Source of the DNA: JAJXSS01 sp964547135
GTDB taxonomy: Bacteria; Planctomycetota; Phycisphaerae; Phycisphaerales; Phycisphaeraceae
NCBI GenBank assembly: GCA_964547135.1
Contig: CAZJMK010000016.1
Span: forward strand, 1-57,954
Length of the DNA: 57,954 nucleotides
Direction: 5' to 3'
The first letter of the stretch is position 1; each line of letters starts with the position of its first letter. A program made the translations under genes and the position numbers. A model generated the notes under the pieces. It had not been told where the DNA came from and made no database searches. It saw nothing but the letters and a program-made list of their open reading frames with translations. Positions 44,864-53,396 of the stretch are shown in pieces.

Positions 44864-46939
44864 TCAATCCTCGTCGGCTTTGGGCTTGTATTGGGCGACG
44901 ATCTGTGCCTGAATCTGCGGCGGGACCGGGTCGTAATGGGAAAACTCAAGGGTGTAACTGCCCTGTCCGCCGGTGACGCTTTTCAACTGGCTTTGATAAT
45001 TGCTCACCTCGGCCAGGGGCACGAGTGCTTTCACCACAGCCATATCGCCGGGCAGCATATCGGTGCCCTGAATGCGACCACGCTTGCCGGACAAATCACC
45101 CGCGATGTCGCCCACATATCGGCTGGGCACAGTCACCTCGATGTTCACACAGGGTTCCAGCAGCGACGGACGGGCCTTCTGCACCGCGTCGATGAACGCC
45201 TTTTTGCCTGCGGTGATGAAGGCGACTTCCTTGCTGTCCACTTCGTGATGTTTGCCGTCATACACCTCGACGCGAATGTCCTGCAGCGGATACCCGGCCA
45301 CGGCCCCGGTTTCCATGATCGTGCGCACGCCTTTTTCAATGGCGGGCAGATATTGTTTGGGCGGGTTGCCGCCGAAGGTGTCATCGACGAATTCAAAACC
45401 CTTGCCGCGTTCCAGCGGAACAACGCGCAAATACACTTCACCAAATTGGCCGGCGCCGCCGGTCTGCTTTTTGTGGCGATGATGCCCGTCAGCCTTGGCG
45501 AGAATCGACTCCCGGTAGGCGATTTTCGGGGGCTTGGTATCGACTTCGATTTTGTAACGGGCCTTCATGCGTTCCAAAATCACGCGCAGGTGCAAGTCGC
45601 CCAAACCTTGTATCACCGTTTCATGCGTCGAGCCATCACGCACCACGCGGAAGGTTGGGTCTTCCTCCACCAGCTTGTTCAGCACCTCAGCGATTTTTTG
45701 TTCATCGCCCCGGCTGCGAGCCGTGATCGCCAACCCGAACATGGGCGTCGGAAAGTTCATCGGCTTGACGCGGATGTTGTCTTCATCGTGCGATTCGTGC
45801 AGCACCGCATCGTGATGAATTTCCTCGATTTTCGCCACGGCTGCGATGTCACCCGGTATCGCTTCGGGTATTTCGACATGTTCCTTACCCTGATACTTGA
45901 ACAGGTGGCCGACTTTGAAAGGCTTTTTACTTTCGCCGCCGCGGGGGTCGCCGATGTAGAGTTGTGAACTGGGGCGAATGGTTCCCTGAAGGACGCGGAA
46001 AGCACAGAGCTTGCCGACGAAGGGGTCGATGCTGATTTGAAAGACATGCGCCAGAGCGTGCTTGGCCGGGTCGGGCAGGGCGTGTAATTCATGTTCGACA
46101 TCACTGCCCTTGATCAGCGGTTCAGGGTTGCTCTCCAGCGGATTGGGCGCCAATTTCACCAATACTTGCAACAGTTCACCGACGCCGATCGACTTGACCG
46201 GGTCAAGTGCGGTGCGGGCACTGACAAAGCAGATCGGCACCAAGTGACCTTCACGCAAGGCTTTTTCAAAGGGTTCATGCAACTGGTCGGGCTTGACATC
46301 GCCTTGTGCCAGGTACGTTTCCATCAGGGCTTCATCGACTTCGACCACCTGTTCGACGATGGACTTGTGCCACTGTTCAACGGGACCAAGGTCGCTTTCG
46401 CCCTGCGGGTTGAAAAAGCAATCGACCACGGTTGTGCCGTTCTGGGCGGGCAGGTTGACGGGCAGACATTGCATCCCGAAGGTTTCACGAATGTTTGTCA
46501 CCAGCGTGGGCAGGTCGATGTTGTCGTGATCGATTTTGTTGATGATGATCATGCGACACAGTTGACGATCGGCTGCACGTTCCATCATTTTGCGGGCGTT
46601 GGGTTCGATTCCCGCCACGGCACTGATCACCACCGCAGCGGTATCGACAGCTTCAAGAGCGGCAATGGCTGAACCCGCGAAGTCGGCATACCCGGGCGTG
46701 TCGATCAGGTTGATGTGTTTGCCCTGGTAATCGCAATGCGCAATGGCGGAAAAAATGCTGTGCCCGTGGTGTTTTTCCTCGTCCGTCGAATCGCCCACAG
46801 CGGTGCCCTTTTCCACAAACCCGCGATGGTGAATGGCCCCGGCTTCCTGCAACACGGCTTCGAGCAGACTGGTCTTCCCCGAACCGGCATGACCGACCAG
46901 GGCAATGTTACGAATGTCCGCGGTGGTGTAACTGGGCAT
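44864..46939 (-). CDS. fusA: Elongation factor G paralogue (EF-G2 type)
   Basis: A 691-residue translational GTPase with all five EF-G domains. The P-loop is GHAGSGKT (16-23), as in EF-G2-type proteins, not the AHIDAGKT of main EF-G. The G3 motif is DTPGYADF (80-87), so the histidine that activates water in EF-G/EF-Tu is Tyr84. G4 is NKID. Domain IV and V segments (GGAGQFGEV, GYPLQDIRV, RGRIQGTDML) are present. The ATG at 46939 (MPSYTTADIRN) has GGAG ten bases upstream; an in-frame ATG 24 bases earlier is less likely. It is probably not the organism's main EF-G. Confidence 0.88.
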   Translation of the reverse strand: MPSYTTADIRNIALVGHAGSGKTSLLEAVLQEAGAIHHRGFVEKGTAVGDSTDEEKHHGHSIFSAIAHCDYQGKHINLIDTPGYADFAGSAIAALEAVDTAAVVISAVAGIEPNARKMMERAADRQLCRMIIINKIDHDNIDLPTLVTNIRETFGMQCLPVNLPAQNGTTVVDCFFNPQGESDLGPVEQWHKSIVEQVVEVDEALMETYLAQGDVKPDQLHEPFEKALREGHLVPICFVSARTALDPVKSIGVGELLQVLVKLAPNPLESNPEPLIKGSDVEHELHALPDPAKHALAHVFQISIDPFVGKLCAFRVLQGTIRPSSQLYIGDPRGGESKKPFKVGHLFKYQGKEHVEIPEAIPGDIAAVAKIEEIHHDAVLHESHDEDNIRVKPMNFPTPMFGLAITARSRGDEQKIAEVLNKLVEEDPTFRVVRDGSTHETVIQGLGDLHLRVILERMKARYKIEVDTKPPKIAYRESILAKADGHHRHKKQTGGAGQFGEVYLRVVPLERGKGFEFVDDTFGGNPPKQYLPAIEKGVRTIMETGAVAGYPLQDIRVEVYDGKHHEVDSKEVAFITAGKKAFIDAVQKARPSLLEPCVNIEVTVPSRYVGDIAGDLSGKRGRIQGTDMLPGDMAVVKALVPLAEVSNYQSQLKSVTGGQGSYTLEFSHYDPVPPQIQAQIVAQYKPKADED

Positions 46940-47031
46940 GATGATGTCACTCCGAAAGGGCAAAGGGAAACGTCATGAACACACGGGATTGCAGTATAAG
47001 AAATCCGTGAGCGGGGGGGAAGTGGGTTGTT

Positions 47032-47056
47032 GATTTCGAATTTCGGATTTCGAAAT
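47032..47056. repeat. Family A box, copy 7
   Basis: GATTTCGAATTTCGGATTTC and flanks, the leftmost member of a repeat cluster filling 46940-47452, which contains no gene. Confidence 0.7.
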
Positions 47057-47069
47057 GCGATTTGCCGAA

Positions 47070-47119
47070 CCAAGCCAAGAACGAGTCTCTCCGCAGGCGG
47101 ACGAGGGCTTGGGTATTCG
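47070..47119 (+). repeat. Family D element, copy 5
   Basis: CAAGCCAAGAACGAG, hairpin TCCGC-AG-GCGGA, then CGAGGGCTTGGGTATTC. Confidence 0.78.
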
Positions 47120-47130
47120 AAGAAGTAGCC

Positions 47131-47203
47131 GTGTGGTCAAGTGGCCAAGTGGCCAAGTGAAGGAACGGTATTCGGGAGTTAGCGCCGTGATTTGTCGTGT
47201 CTG
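47131..47203 (+). repeat. Family B/C element, copy 6
   Basis: GTGGTCAAGTGGCCAAGTGG run, spacer with GGTATTCGGGAG, then TTAGCGCC and a hairpin CGTGAT-TT-GTCGTG that pairs through G-T wobbles. Confidence 0.78.
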
Positions 47204-47208
47204 TGAAT

Positions 47209-47303
47209 GTAGCACCGCCGCCCTCGGCGGTGGTTTAATTTTCAAGGGGATGACGTGGTGTCCAAGATGATCAAGACGCAGCCTGGGGCGGCTGGGCTAC
47301 AAA
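47209..47303. repeat. Family F double hairpin, copy 2
   Basis: GCACCGCCGCCCTCGGCGGT on the left, then about 50 bases, then CAGCCTGGGGCGGCTGGGCT ending in ACAA. Confidence 0.75.
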
Positions 47304-47308
47304 TTTAG

Positions 47309-47333
47309 ATACGATCAATCGCGGCGATTGCTT
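47309..47333 (-). repeat. Family C hairpin, copy 7
   Basis: On the minus strand ATCGCCGCGATTGATCG, the C hairpin in reverse orientation to 47131-47203. Confidence 0.6.
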
Positions 47334-47368
47334 TCGGATATCATTCCGGTGTCTGGCTACTTCTGCAC

Positions 47369-47421
47369 ATACCCAAGCCCTCGGCCTATCGGCCTCGTTC
47401 TTGGCTTGGAAAATTCGAAAT
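47369..47421 (-). repeat. Family D element copy 6 plus short A box
   Basis: Inverted D element: on the minus strand CCAAGCCAAGAACGAG, hairpin GGCC-GATA-GGCC, GAGGGCTTGGGT. An AATTCGAAAT box (family A copy 8) is attached at 47411-47421, and a B motif (GCCACTCGGCCAC) follows at 47435-47447. Confidence 0.75.
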
Positions 47422-47452
47422 GAACACCACGTCAGCCACTCGGCCACTTTGA

Positions 47453-48460
47453 TCACCCCTTCACCCATGTCTGAGTCGATTTATGCGCTGTGTGCTGGGT
47501 GGGTTTGCGATACTGATTGAGGTCGAGTTTGCTGAAGTAGGCAATGGTTTTGGCTAAGCCGTCACGCAGGGCGACCTTGGGTTCCCATTGCAAATGCTGC
47601 TTGGCGAGGGTGATGTCGGGCTTGCGCTGCGTCGGGTCGTCGGCTGGCAGGGGCATGGTGACCAGCTTCGATTTGGAACCGGTCATTTCGATGACCAGTT
47701 CGGCCAGTTGCTTGATGGTGAATTCGCCGGGGTTGCCCAGGTTGACCGGGCCGACGAAGGTGTCCGGGCCGTTCATCATGCGCAAAATGCCTTCGACCAA
47801 GTCATCGACGTAGCAGAACGAGCGTGTCTGGCTGCCGTCGCCGTACAGGGTGATGTCTTCGTTTTTCAAAGCCTGCAAAATGAAATTGGAAACGACGCGT
47901 CCGTCGTAGGGGTGCATGCGCGGGCCATAGGTATTGAAAATGCGCACCACACGGATGTTGACATTGTTGGACCGGTGGTAGTCAAAGAAGAGTGTTTCCG
48001 CAGCACGTTTGCCTTCGTCGTAACAGGCACGGATGCCGATGGGGTTGACGTTGCCGCGATAGCTTTCGGGTTGCGGGTGAACGGTGGGGTCGCCGTAAAC
48101 TTCGCTGGTCGAAGCCTGCAACACTTTCGCCTTGCAGCGCTTGGCCATGCCCAGCACGTTGATGGCGCCCAGCACCGACACCTTCATGGTTTTGATCGGG
48201 TTGTACTGGTAATGCACGGGCGAAGCGGGACAGGCCATGTTGAAAATCTGATCGACTTCGAGCCAGATTTCGCGCGTGACATCGTGACGCACGAACTCGA
48301 AATTGGGTTTGCCCAGCAGGTGCGTGATGTTCTGTTTCTGGCTGGTGAACAGGTTGTCCAGGCAGATGACATCGTGGCCGGCATCGACCAGCCGTTCACA
48401 GATGTGACTGCCCAGAAAGCCTGCGCCGCCGGTGACGAGTATGCGTTTGATGGTGCTCAT
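47453..48460 (-). CDS. UDP-glucuronate decarboxylase (UDP-xylose synthase)
   Basis: Extended SDR enzyme of 335 residues that converts UDP-glucuronate to UDP-xylose. The NAD loop is RILVTGGAGFLGSH, and the UXS signatures follow: FNMACPASPVHYQYNPIKTMK, STSEVYGDPTVHPQPESYRGNVNPIG and the active-site RACYDEGKRAAETL (YxxxK). The late FCYVDDLVEGILRMM is also typical. About 20 extra residues rich in Gln/Thr/Lys at the C-terminus go beyond the usual end. The ATG at 48460 is used. It probably supplies sugar for envelope polysaccharide. Confidence 0.93.
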   Translation of the reverse strand: MSTIKRILVTGGAGFLGSHICERLVDAGHDVICLDNLFTSQKQNITHLLGKPNFEFVRHDVTREIWLEVDQIFNMACPASPVHYQYNPIKTMKVSVLGAINVLGMAKRCKAKVLQASTSEVYGDPTVHPQPESYRGNVNPIGIRACYDEGKRAAETLFFDYHRSNNVNIRVVRIFNTYGPRMHPYDGRVVSNFILQALKNEDITLYGDGSQTRSFCYVDDLVEGILRMMNGPDTFVGPVNLGNPGEFTIKQLAELVIEMTGSKSKLVTMPLPADDPTQRKPDITLAKQHLQWEPKVALRDGLAKTIAYFSKLDLNQYRKPTQHTAHKSTQTWVKG

Positions 48461-48494
48461 ATTTTTGTTGATGGGTAATGGTGTTATTGATCGT

Positions 48495-48520
48495 TATGAC
48501 GCCGAGGGCTTTAACCCCAT
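48495..48520. repeat. Family K half element, copy 7
   Basis: ATGACGCCGAGGGCTTTAAC followed by CCCAT: left arm only, 35 bases upstream of the UDP-xylose synthase start. Confidence 0.65.
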
Positions 48521-48585
48521 TTTGTTTCACGATGAAACTTCATGGCTCGCATGAAGGGTGGTTGTGCCGATGGGATGGCAGCACT

Positions 48586-49047
48586 TCAATGGTTTATCGG
48601 CTCAAAACGGGTGCCGGGTTCGACATCAAAACTGACCAATTGACCATCGGCAAAATGAGCAGCGGTTTGCGGCGCCAGGGGCGTGACAATGACCACACAA
48701 CCGGGGGCGCATTGCACACCGATAGTACCCGGTCGGGGGTTGATGGCCACCACTCGGCCCTGCACCCGGCGCGGTCGCCCGTTGACCGGTTCGATGTAGC
48801 GTCCGCCCCGGGGCACGATGTCGATCCGTCGAGCCTGGGCGTGAAGCGTGCCGGCGATCCGTGTGGGCGAACCGGCATCGGGTAATCGATCACTGACACC
48901 CGCTGCCACCATCAACAGCAACCGGTAATCCGTGCCCGGCAGAGCCAGCACCAATTTATCCAATGACTTTTCCGCCACCGTACCATGCACCAGCAGCGCG
49001 GGCGTGGTTGCGGTTGTGTGTGATAAGGTTGACTCGCTCATCGTCAT
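48586..49047 (-). CDS. Uncharacterised protein
   Basis: I do not recognise the family. About 153 residues from the ATG at 49047, which has AGGAG four bases upstream; an ATG two codons later has ten-base spacing and is also possible. No signal peptide or membrane segment is seen. The C-terminal half (RRVQGRVVAINPRPGTIGVQ then CVVIVTPLAPQTAAHFADGQLVSFDV) is rich in short beta strands and could be a small beta-barrel such as an OB-like fold, but that is only inference. Base use resembles its neighbours. Confidence 0.65.
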   Translation of the reverse strand: MTMSESTLSHTTATTPALLVHGTVAEKSLDKLVLALPGTDYRLLLMVAAGVSDRLPDAGSPTRIAGTLHAQARRIDIVPRGGRYIEPVNGRPRRVQGRVVAINPRPGTIGVQCAPGCVVIVTPLAPQTAAHFADGQLVSFDVEPGTRFEPINH

Positions 49048-49125
49048 GATGCTCCTGTCGTAAGCGAGCATTGTAAGCAGGATGGGGGTGCAATGCCTGA
49101 TGTGATGCGGTCGCACGGGGTGCTT

Positions 49126-49220
49126 GATGGATGAAGGATAATGGATGATGTAAAGAGATGGTTTACGTCAATTAACTCTGGGTATGAACATTATCCATTA
49201 TCCTTTATCCATGATCCATC
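49126..49220. repeat. Family E element, copy 3
   Basis: GATGGATGAAGGATAATGGA on the left; ACATTATCCATTATCCTTTA then TCCATGATCCAT on the right, inverted. Confidence 0.8.
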
Positions 49221-49290
49221 TTTGCGTGATTGGTGGGTCCGCGCGCCGACGCGGTTACTCGGACAAAACTGTATTTGCGTTACTTGACCA

Positions 49291-49377
49291 CTTCTAACAA
49301 CGCGATCCATCACGGCGCTAACTATCGAGTACTGCTCCGGCACTTGGCCACTCGGCCACTTGACCACTCGGCCACTG
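49291..49377 (-). repeat. Family B/C element, copy 8
   Basis: Inverted copy: on the minus strand a run of AGTGGYC units, a spacer, and TTAGCGCC with hairpin CGTGAT-GG-ATCGCG. It ends next to the stop of the Gln-rich gene. Confidence 0.78.
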
Positions 49378-49383
49378 TTACAA

Positions 49384-51273
49384 TCACCTCGGTGCCGGCG
49401 GCGGGGTTTTGCGAACATCATCGGGGTTTTGCGGCAACTGATTGAAGTATTCCTTGATCGTCTGGTGATACCGTTGCGGCACGCGATCTTCCGTAATCGC
49501 CCGCTCCGCATCACTACGCGCTTCACGCACCGCCGAGTTGAACTGCACCTGCGCCGGCCCGGCCATGTTTTCCCCCGGCGTCAGCCACGACGCAATCACC
49601 CGACCCTGTCCCTGTGTGTTCTCGCTCTGTGCCTCGGTTTGATAACCCGTGTGCTGCCGTTCCGCCCCCATCGTGTCACCACCCGGCTGATCACCAATCC
49701 CCGGCCCAACGCCACCCTGTTGCGGCTGCTGTTGCCAGGGGTCGTTCATCCAAGGCATTTGATTGTTCTGTGCCATCTGACCCATGCCACCCTGCCCCCC
49801 GCTCTGCCCCTGCCCCAATGATTGCATGGCCTGCTGCATCTGCCCCTGAGCCTGACGCATCTGTTGCAACTGCTGCTGCATCTGCGCCAGTTGCGACAGT
49901 TGCTGACTCATCTGCCCCTGACCCTGCTGCCACTTTTGATTCTGCCCTTGCCCCGATTGAGCCTGCTGGCCCGTCTGCCCTGATTGCTGCCCTTGCTGTT
50001 GGCCTTGTTGCCCCGCCCCCTGTGCCATTTGTTGCAATGCCTGACTCATCTGCTGTGAACCACGCTGACACTGTGAATTGCTTTGCGACTGTTGCTGCTG
50101 TTGCGACAATTGTTGTGCCAACTGTTGTGACTGTTGCTGTGACATGCCTTGCTGTTGCAATTGCTGCGCGATCTGCTGCTGCGTTGCGCCTTGCTGCATT
50201 TGCTGTTGAATCTGCTGGGCTTGCTCTTGCGACAACCCGGCATTCTGCATCGTCTGTTGCATCTGTTGCTGGGCCTGTGCCTGCTGCTGCGCCTGGGCCT
50301 GGGCTGCCTGTGCCAATTGCTGCGCCAGGTTCTGCAATTGCTGAGTCATCGCCTCGCGTTCCTGCGGGCTGAGGTTGTCCAGTTGTTTGCTTAAGTTTTC
50401 CAATTCCTTGAGGGCAGCGGCAAAATCACTGCGTTGCAATGCCTGGGCAAATCGGTCCGCCGGCCCGGGCTGCTGTGCATCCAATCGACTGAGGGCTGAC
50501 TGCATGGTCTGAGCCGTCTGTTCCTGTTGCTGCAATTGGTCGGCGATCTTTTCCTGCACTTGGCTCAATCGTGCCGCCGCTTCCTGTTTGGCCTGAGGGG
50601 TGTTGAGTTGCTTCTGCGTGATGTCGGCCAATCCCTGCAAAGCCTCGTTCAACTCCGCTGGGGTTTCGCTGAGGTTTTCCGGGTCTTTCAACTGGTTCAA
50701 CACTTCCACCGTTTTCGCCAGTTCCTCTTTGGCTTGCTCGGTGGCTTGTTCCTGCTGCTCTGCCAGTTGCTGTTGCTGGATGCGTGTTTGCCCCAAGCCG
50801 AACCAGTCATCGGGCAACACGAAATACAACCCGACGACCAAGGCAATCATCACCGGCAACCACGCCCATGGTCGCGTCCAACGCATCGGCAGTGCCTGTT
50901 GCAATTGCACCTGTGCAGCAGCCTGTTGCGCTTCATCGCGCACCTGATCCGCAAAGGCGTCACCCTTCAAGTTGGTGACATAAAGTGCCGTCGCCAGCCG
51001 ATCTTTCAACCGCAGCCGATCGTCGATGAGCGTTGCCAAGGCATGATCCCCCGGCGTCCGCCACCAGGCTGCGATGGCCGCCACCAGCAACGCCTGCCCG
51101 GTCAGCGCCAAATAGGTTTGCCAAGGCCAGGGGTAACCCAATAGCCTTTCGATCAAAACAAGTATGACCGCCAGCAGCACTGCCGTCAGCAACGACCAGC
51201 CCAGTACCGAGACGAACCGTTGCCTTCGATATCGACTGCGGGCTGCGTGTAATGTCTTTTGCATCGGGGTCAT
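49384..51273 (-). CDS. Glutamine-rich membrane protein (DUF4175-like)
   Basis: A 629-residue protein. Three hydrophobic segments lie in the first 165 residues (about 25-43, 57-74 and 140-158), followed by a helical region rich in E/Q/A (about 165-320) and then about 200 residues dominated by Gln with Gly, Met and Ser, ending in a Pro-rich tail. The layout resembles the large membrane proteins with coiled-coil/Gln-rich tails found near MoxR/Bat-type gene sets, but no MoxR or Bat gene is here. Its job is unknown. I used the ATG at 51273; a TTG 15 bases upstream is possible. Confidence 0.75.
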   Translation of the reverse strand: MTPMQKTLHAARSRYRRQRFVSVLGWSLLTAVLLAVILVLIERLLGYPWPWQTYLALTGQALLVAAIAAWWRTPGDHALATLIDDRLRLKDRLATALYVTNLKGDAFADQVRDEAQQAAAQVQLQQALPMRWTRPWAWLPVMIALVVGLYFVLPDDWFGLGQTRIQQQQLAEQQEQATEQAKEELAKTVEVLNQLKDPENLSETPAELNEALQGLADITQKQLNTPQAKQEAAARLSQVQEKIADQLQQQEQTAQTMQSALSRLDAQQPGPADRFAQALQRSDFAAALKELENLSKQLDNLSPQEREAMTQQLQNLAQQLAQAAQAQAQQQAQAQQQMQQTMQNAGLSQEQAQQIQQQMQQGATQQQIAQQLQQQGMSQQQSQQLAQQLSQQQQQSQSNSQCQRGSQQMSQALQQMAQGAGQQGQQQGQQSGQTGQQAQSGQGQNQKWQQGQGQMSQQLSQLAQMQQQLQQMRQAQGQMQQAMQSLGQGQSGGQGGMGQMAQNNQMPWMNDPWQQQPQQGGVGPGIGDQPGGDTMGAERQHTGYQTEAQSENTQGQGRVIASWLTPGENMAGPAQVQFNSAVREARSDAERAITEDRVPQRYHQTIKEYFNQLPQNPDDVRKTPPPAPR

Positions 51274-51330
51274 GGGTGATATCCCCAATCATAAACACGC
51301 TGAGTCGTGAACACCAGATCACCCTATCAC

Positions 51331-51412
51331 TGATGGATAATGGATAAAGGATGATGGATGATGCTCATACATTGATACAATGATACGCTGCCAAACCTGC
51401 ATCAGCCCACAT
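51331..51412. repeat. Family E element, copy 4 (right arm degraded)
   Basis: TGATGGATAATGGATAAAGG plus ATGATGGATGATG on the left; only CACATTATC remains of the right arm. Confidence 0.7.
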
Positions 51413-51480
51413 TATCTTTGCTTACGTTTGCAACATTCGTCGTTGCTGATCGGGTGTATCAAACAATTGATAACAACTGA

Positions 51481-51513
51481 TTTCTGCTTCTGTGTGCCTC
51501 TGTGGTGATTTCT
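51481..51513. repeat. CACAGAG tract, family G copy 4 (inverted)
   Basis: TTCTGTGTGCCTCTGTGGTG, 15 bases past the kdsA stop codon. Confidence 0.7.
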
Positions 51514-51528
51514 TTGCTCGGCGTGCGT

Positions 51529-52359
51529 TTACTTGATGCCTCGCACAAACCCATGCAGTGCCGCCAGGCTTTCCAACAACTTGCGTATATCGCCCAATCC
51601 GAGCATCGTGGCCGCATCCGACTTGGCCCTCGCCGGTTCGGGGTGAACTTCCATGAAAAGGGCGGGGACGCCGGCGGTGACCGCGCACTTTGCCAGCATG
51701 GGGGCGCGTTCGGGCCGACCGCCTGATTGGCTGCCCTGACCACCGGGCTGCTGGGTTGAGTGGGTCACATCAAAGCACACCGGCCAGTCGAGTTCCATCA
51801 TGTCTGCCAGGCCGACAAAATCATTCACCAGCCGGTTGTACCCGAAAAACGTACCGCGTTCGGTGAGCATGATGCCCGCCTTGTCCGCGCCGCTTTCGAC
51901 CAGTTTGTCCACCACGTTGCGCATTTCCATCGGCGAAAGAAACTGTCCTTTTTTGACGTTCACCGCTTTGCCCGTCTGCGCACAAGCCAGTAGCAAATCG
52001 GTCTGCCGACATAAAAACGCAGGCACCTGAATCACGTCCACCACCCGACCCACCGCCGCCACCTGAGCCGATTCATGCACATCCGTCGTCACCGGCAGAT
52101 TCAACTCCCGTTTCACCTGCGTCAGCCACGCCAGACCCTGTTCCAACCCCGGCCCGCGATAGCTGTGAATCGAACTGCGATTGGCCTTGTCGAAACTGGC
52201 TTTGAAAATGTAACCCAGCCCCAGTTCCGCGCAATGCTTTTGCATCACGGACGCCACCTTCAAACACAACTCCAGCGACTCGGCCACGCAAGGCCCGCCA
52301 ATGATCGCCAAGGGTTCGCCCGGCCCAATCTTCACATTTTCAATCTGTATCGTTTGCAT
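51529..52359 (-). CDS. kdsA: 3-deoxy-8-phosphooctulonate synthase (KDO-8-P synthase)
   Basis: Condenses arabinose 5-phosphate with phosphoenolpyruvate to make the KDO sugar of LPS inner core. The 276-residue protein has PLAIIGGPCVAESLE, FKASFDKANRSSIHSYRGPG, DVIQVPAFLCRQTDLL and HPEPARAKSDAATML, all typical. Cys24 in GGPC sits where metal-dependent enzymes have their Cys ligand; the metal-free E. coli form has Asn there, so this should be the metal-dependent class. The start at 52359 (MQTIQIENV) is where conservation begins. It implies an LPS-type outer membrane. Confidence 0.95.
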   Translation of the reverse strand: MQTIQIENVKIGPGEPLAIIGGPCVAESLELCLKVASVMQKHCAELGLGYIFKASFDKANRSSIHSYRGPGLEQGLAWLTQVKRELNLPVTTDVHESAQVAAVGRVVDVIQVPAFLCRQTDLLLACAQTGKAVNVKKGQFLSPMEMRNVVDKLVESGADKAGIMLTERGTFFGYNRLVNDFVGLADMMELDWPVCFDVTHSTQQPGGQGSQSGGRPERAPMLAKCAVTAGVPALFMEVHPEPARAKSDAATMLGLGDIRKLLESLAALHGFVRGIK

Positions 52360-52420
52360 GATTTCTACTTTCGACAACCCACCAGTGCTTTGACACGAAC
52401 AATTGCCTCGATCGCCAATC

Positions 52421-52447
52421 CGCCGACGCAAAGCGTCCGCGCTAAAC
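52421..52447 (-). repeat. Family J element, copy 2
   Basis: All 27 bases are identical to 10360-10386, including the GACGC-AAA-GCGTC palindrome. It lies between kdsA and the alpha/beta hydrolase. Confidence 0.85.
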
Positions 52448-52470
52448 AAATACAATCGCTTGATATCGAT

Positions 52471-53355
52471 TTATCGACCTTTTTTCATCACCGACTGCAA
52501 CGCATCAACGTATCGTGCCTCATCCGCTTCCGCCAACCCCACATGACCTGCGTCCGCGAATTCCACCATCGTGCCAAGCACTGCCAGTTTCGCCATGGTC
52601 CGGGCATGCTTCACCGGTGCAATCGGGTCCGCTTGCCCATGCAACACCAGCAAAGGGCATTGCACCTTATCAGCGACATAACGATGGTCACGCCAAGCCA
52701 CGCCCCACGCCCAGGGCATCACCAACCAAGGCACCACCCAAGCCATCGGCCAGGGTGGCATATGCAACAACCACAAAATCCCCGCCAGCGCATACCGCAA
52801 TTTCGGACACACACCCTCCACCACCACTGCCTTCAACTCATCATCAACATGCTTGGCCCCATACTGCACCACCACCCCCGCGCCCATCGAATACCCCAGC
52901 AACACCAAATCACGCGCACCGTACCGCTCTCGCACCTGTCGCAGCACCGCTTCCAAATCACTCACTTCCCACATCCCCAGCCGGCACAACTTCGCCTCCG
53001 CCTCGCCATGCCCGCGCTGGTCATACACCACCACCTGACCGGCCGATTGCACCACCGGCTTCATTCGCCCCAACACCTCCAACTTCGATTCACCCCACCC
53101 ATGACACACCACGACCCGATGCCCACCTTGCACTTCCCCATCAATCACCCACGCGATCGTTTCACTTGCATCAGCAAACCGCAACTTCACTTGCTCATAC
53201 CGCCAACCCAACTGCTCCGGGTCCGTCGCCAACCCCTTGGCCAAGGCCCATGCGAACGTCTTTCTGCGCGGGCGCAGCAATTCCACTGCGATCAGCATCA
53301 TGCCGATTGCCAGCGCAAACATTCCGCCATACAAAAGCAGCCACAACAAACCCAT
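52471..53355 (-). CDS. Alpha/beta hydrolase, membrane-anchored
   Basis: A 294-residue alpha/beta-hydrolase. One N-terminal membrane helix (LLLYGGMFALAIGMMLIAVELL) anchors it. The core shows VVVCHGWGESK (oxyanion region), VVVYDQRGHG, the nucleophile elbow GYSMGAG (Ser156), VLHGQADPIAP with the acid, and the histidine in DAGHVGL, so the catalytic triad is complete. It resembles ABHD13/YfhR-type hydrolases; the substrate (ester, peptide or acyl group) is unknown. It lies upstream of kdsA on the same strand and is divergent from the deaminase, 41 bases away. Confidence 0.82.
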   Translation of the reverse strand: MGLLWLLLYGGMFALAIGMMLIAVELLRPRRKTFAWALAKGLATDPEQLGWRYEQVKLRFADASETIAWVIDGEVQGGHRVVVCHGWGESKLEVLGRMKPVVQSAGQVVVYDQRGHGEAEAKLCRLGMWEVSDLEAVLRQVRERYGARDLVLLGYSMGAGVVVQYGAKHVDDELKAVVVEGVCPKLRYALAGILWLLHMPPWPMAWVVPWLVMPWAWGVAWRDHRYVADKVQCPLLVLHGQADPIAPVKHARTMAKLAVLGTMVEFADAGHVGLAEADEARYVDALQSVMKKGR

Positions 53356-53396
53356 CGCTGTACGTTAGCATATTCACCCAACCACGAGGCTCAGTC

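Noticed and set aside
52075..53396. Long open frames on the plus strand across kdsA and the alpha/beta hydrolase.
   Set aside because: The translations are His/Pro/Arg-rich with no family features and lie opposite two well-supported genes; only the part from 53397 onward, the deaminase, is real.
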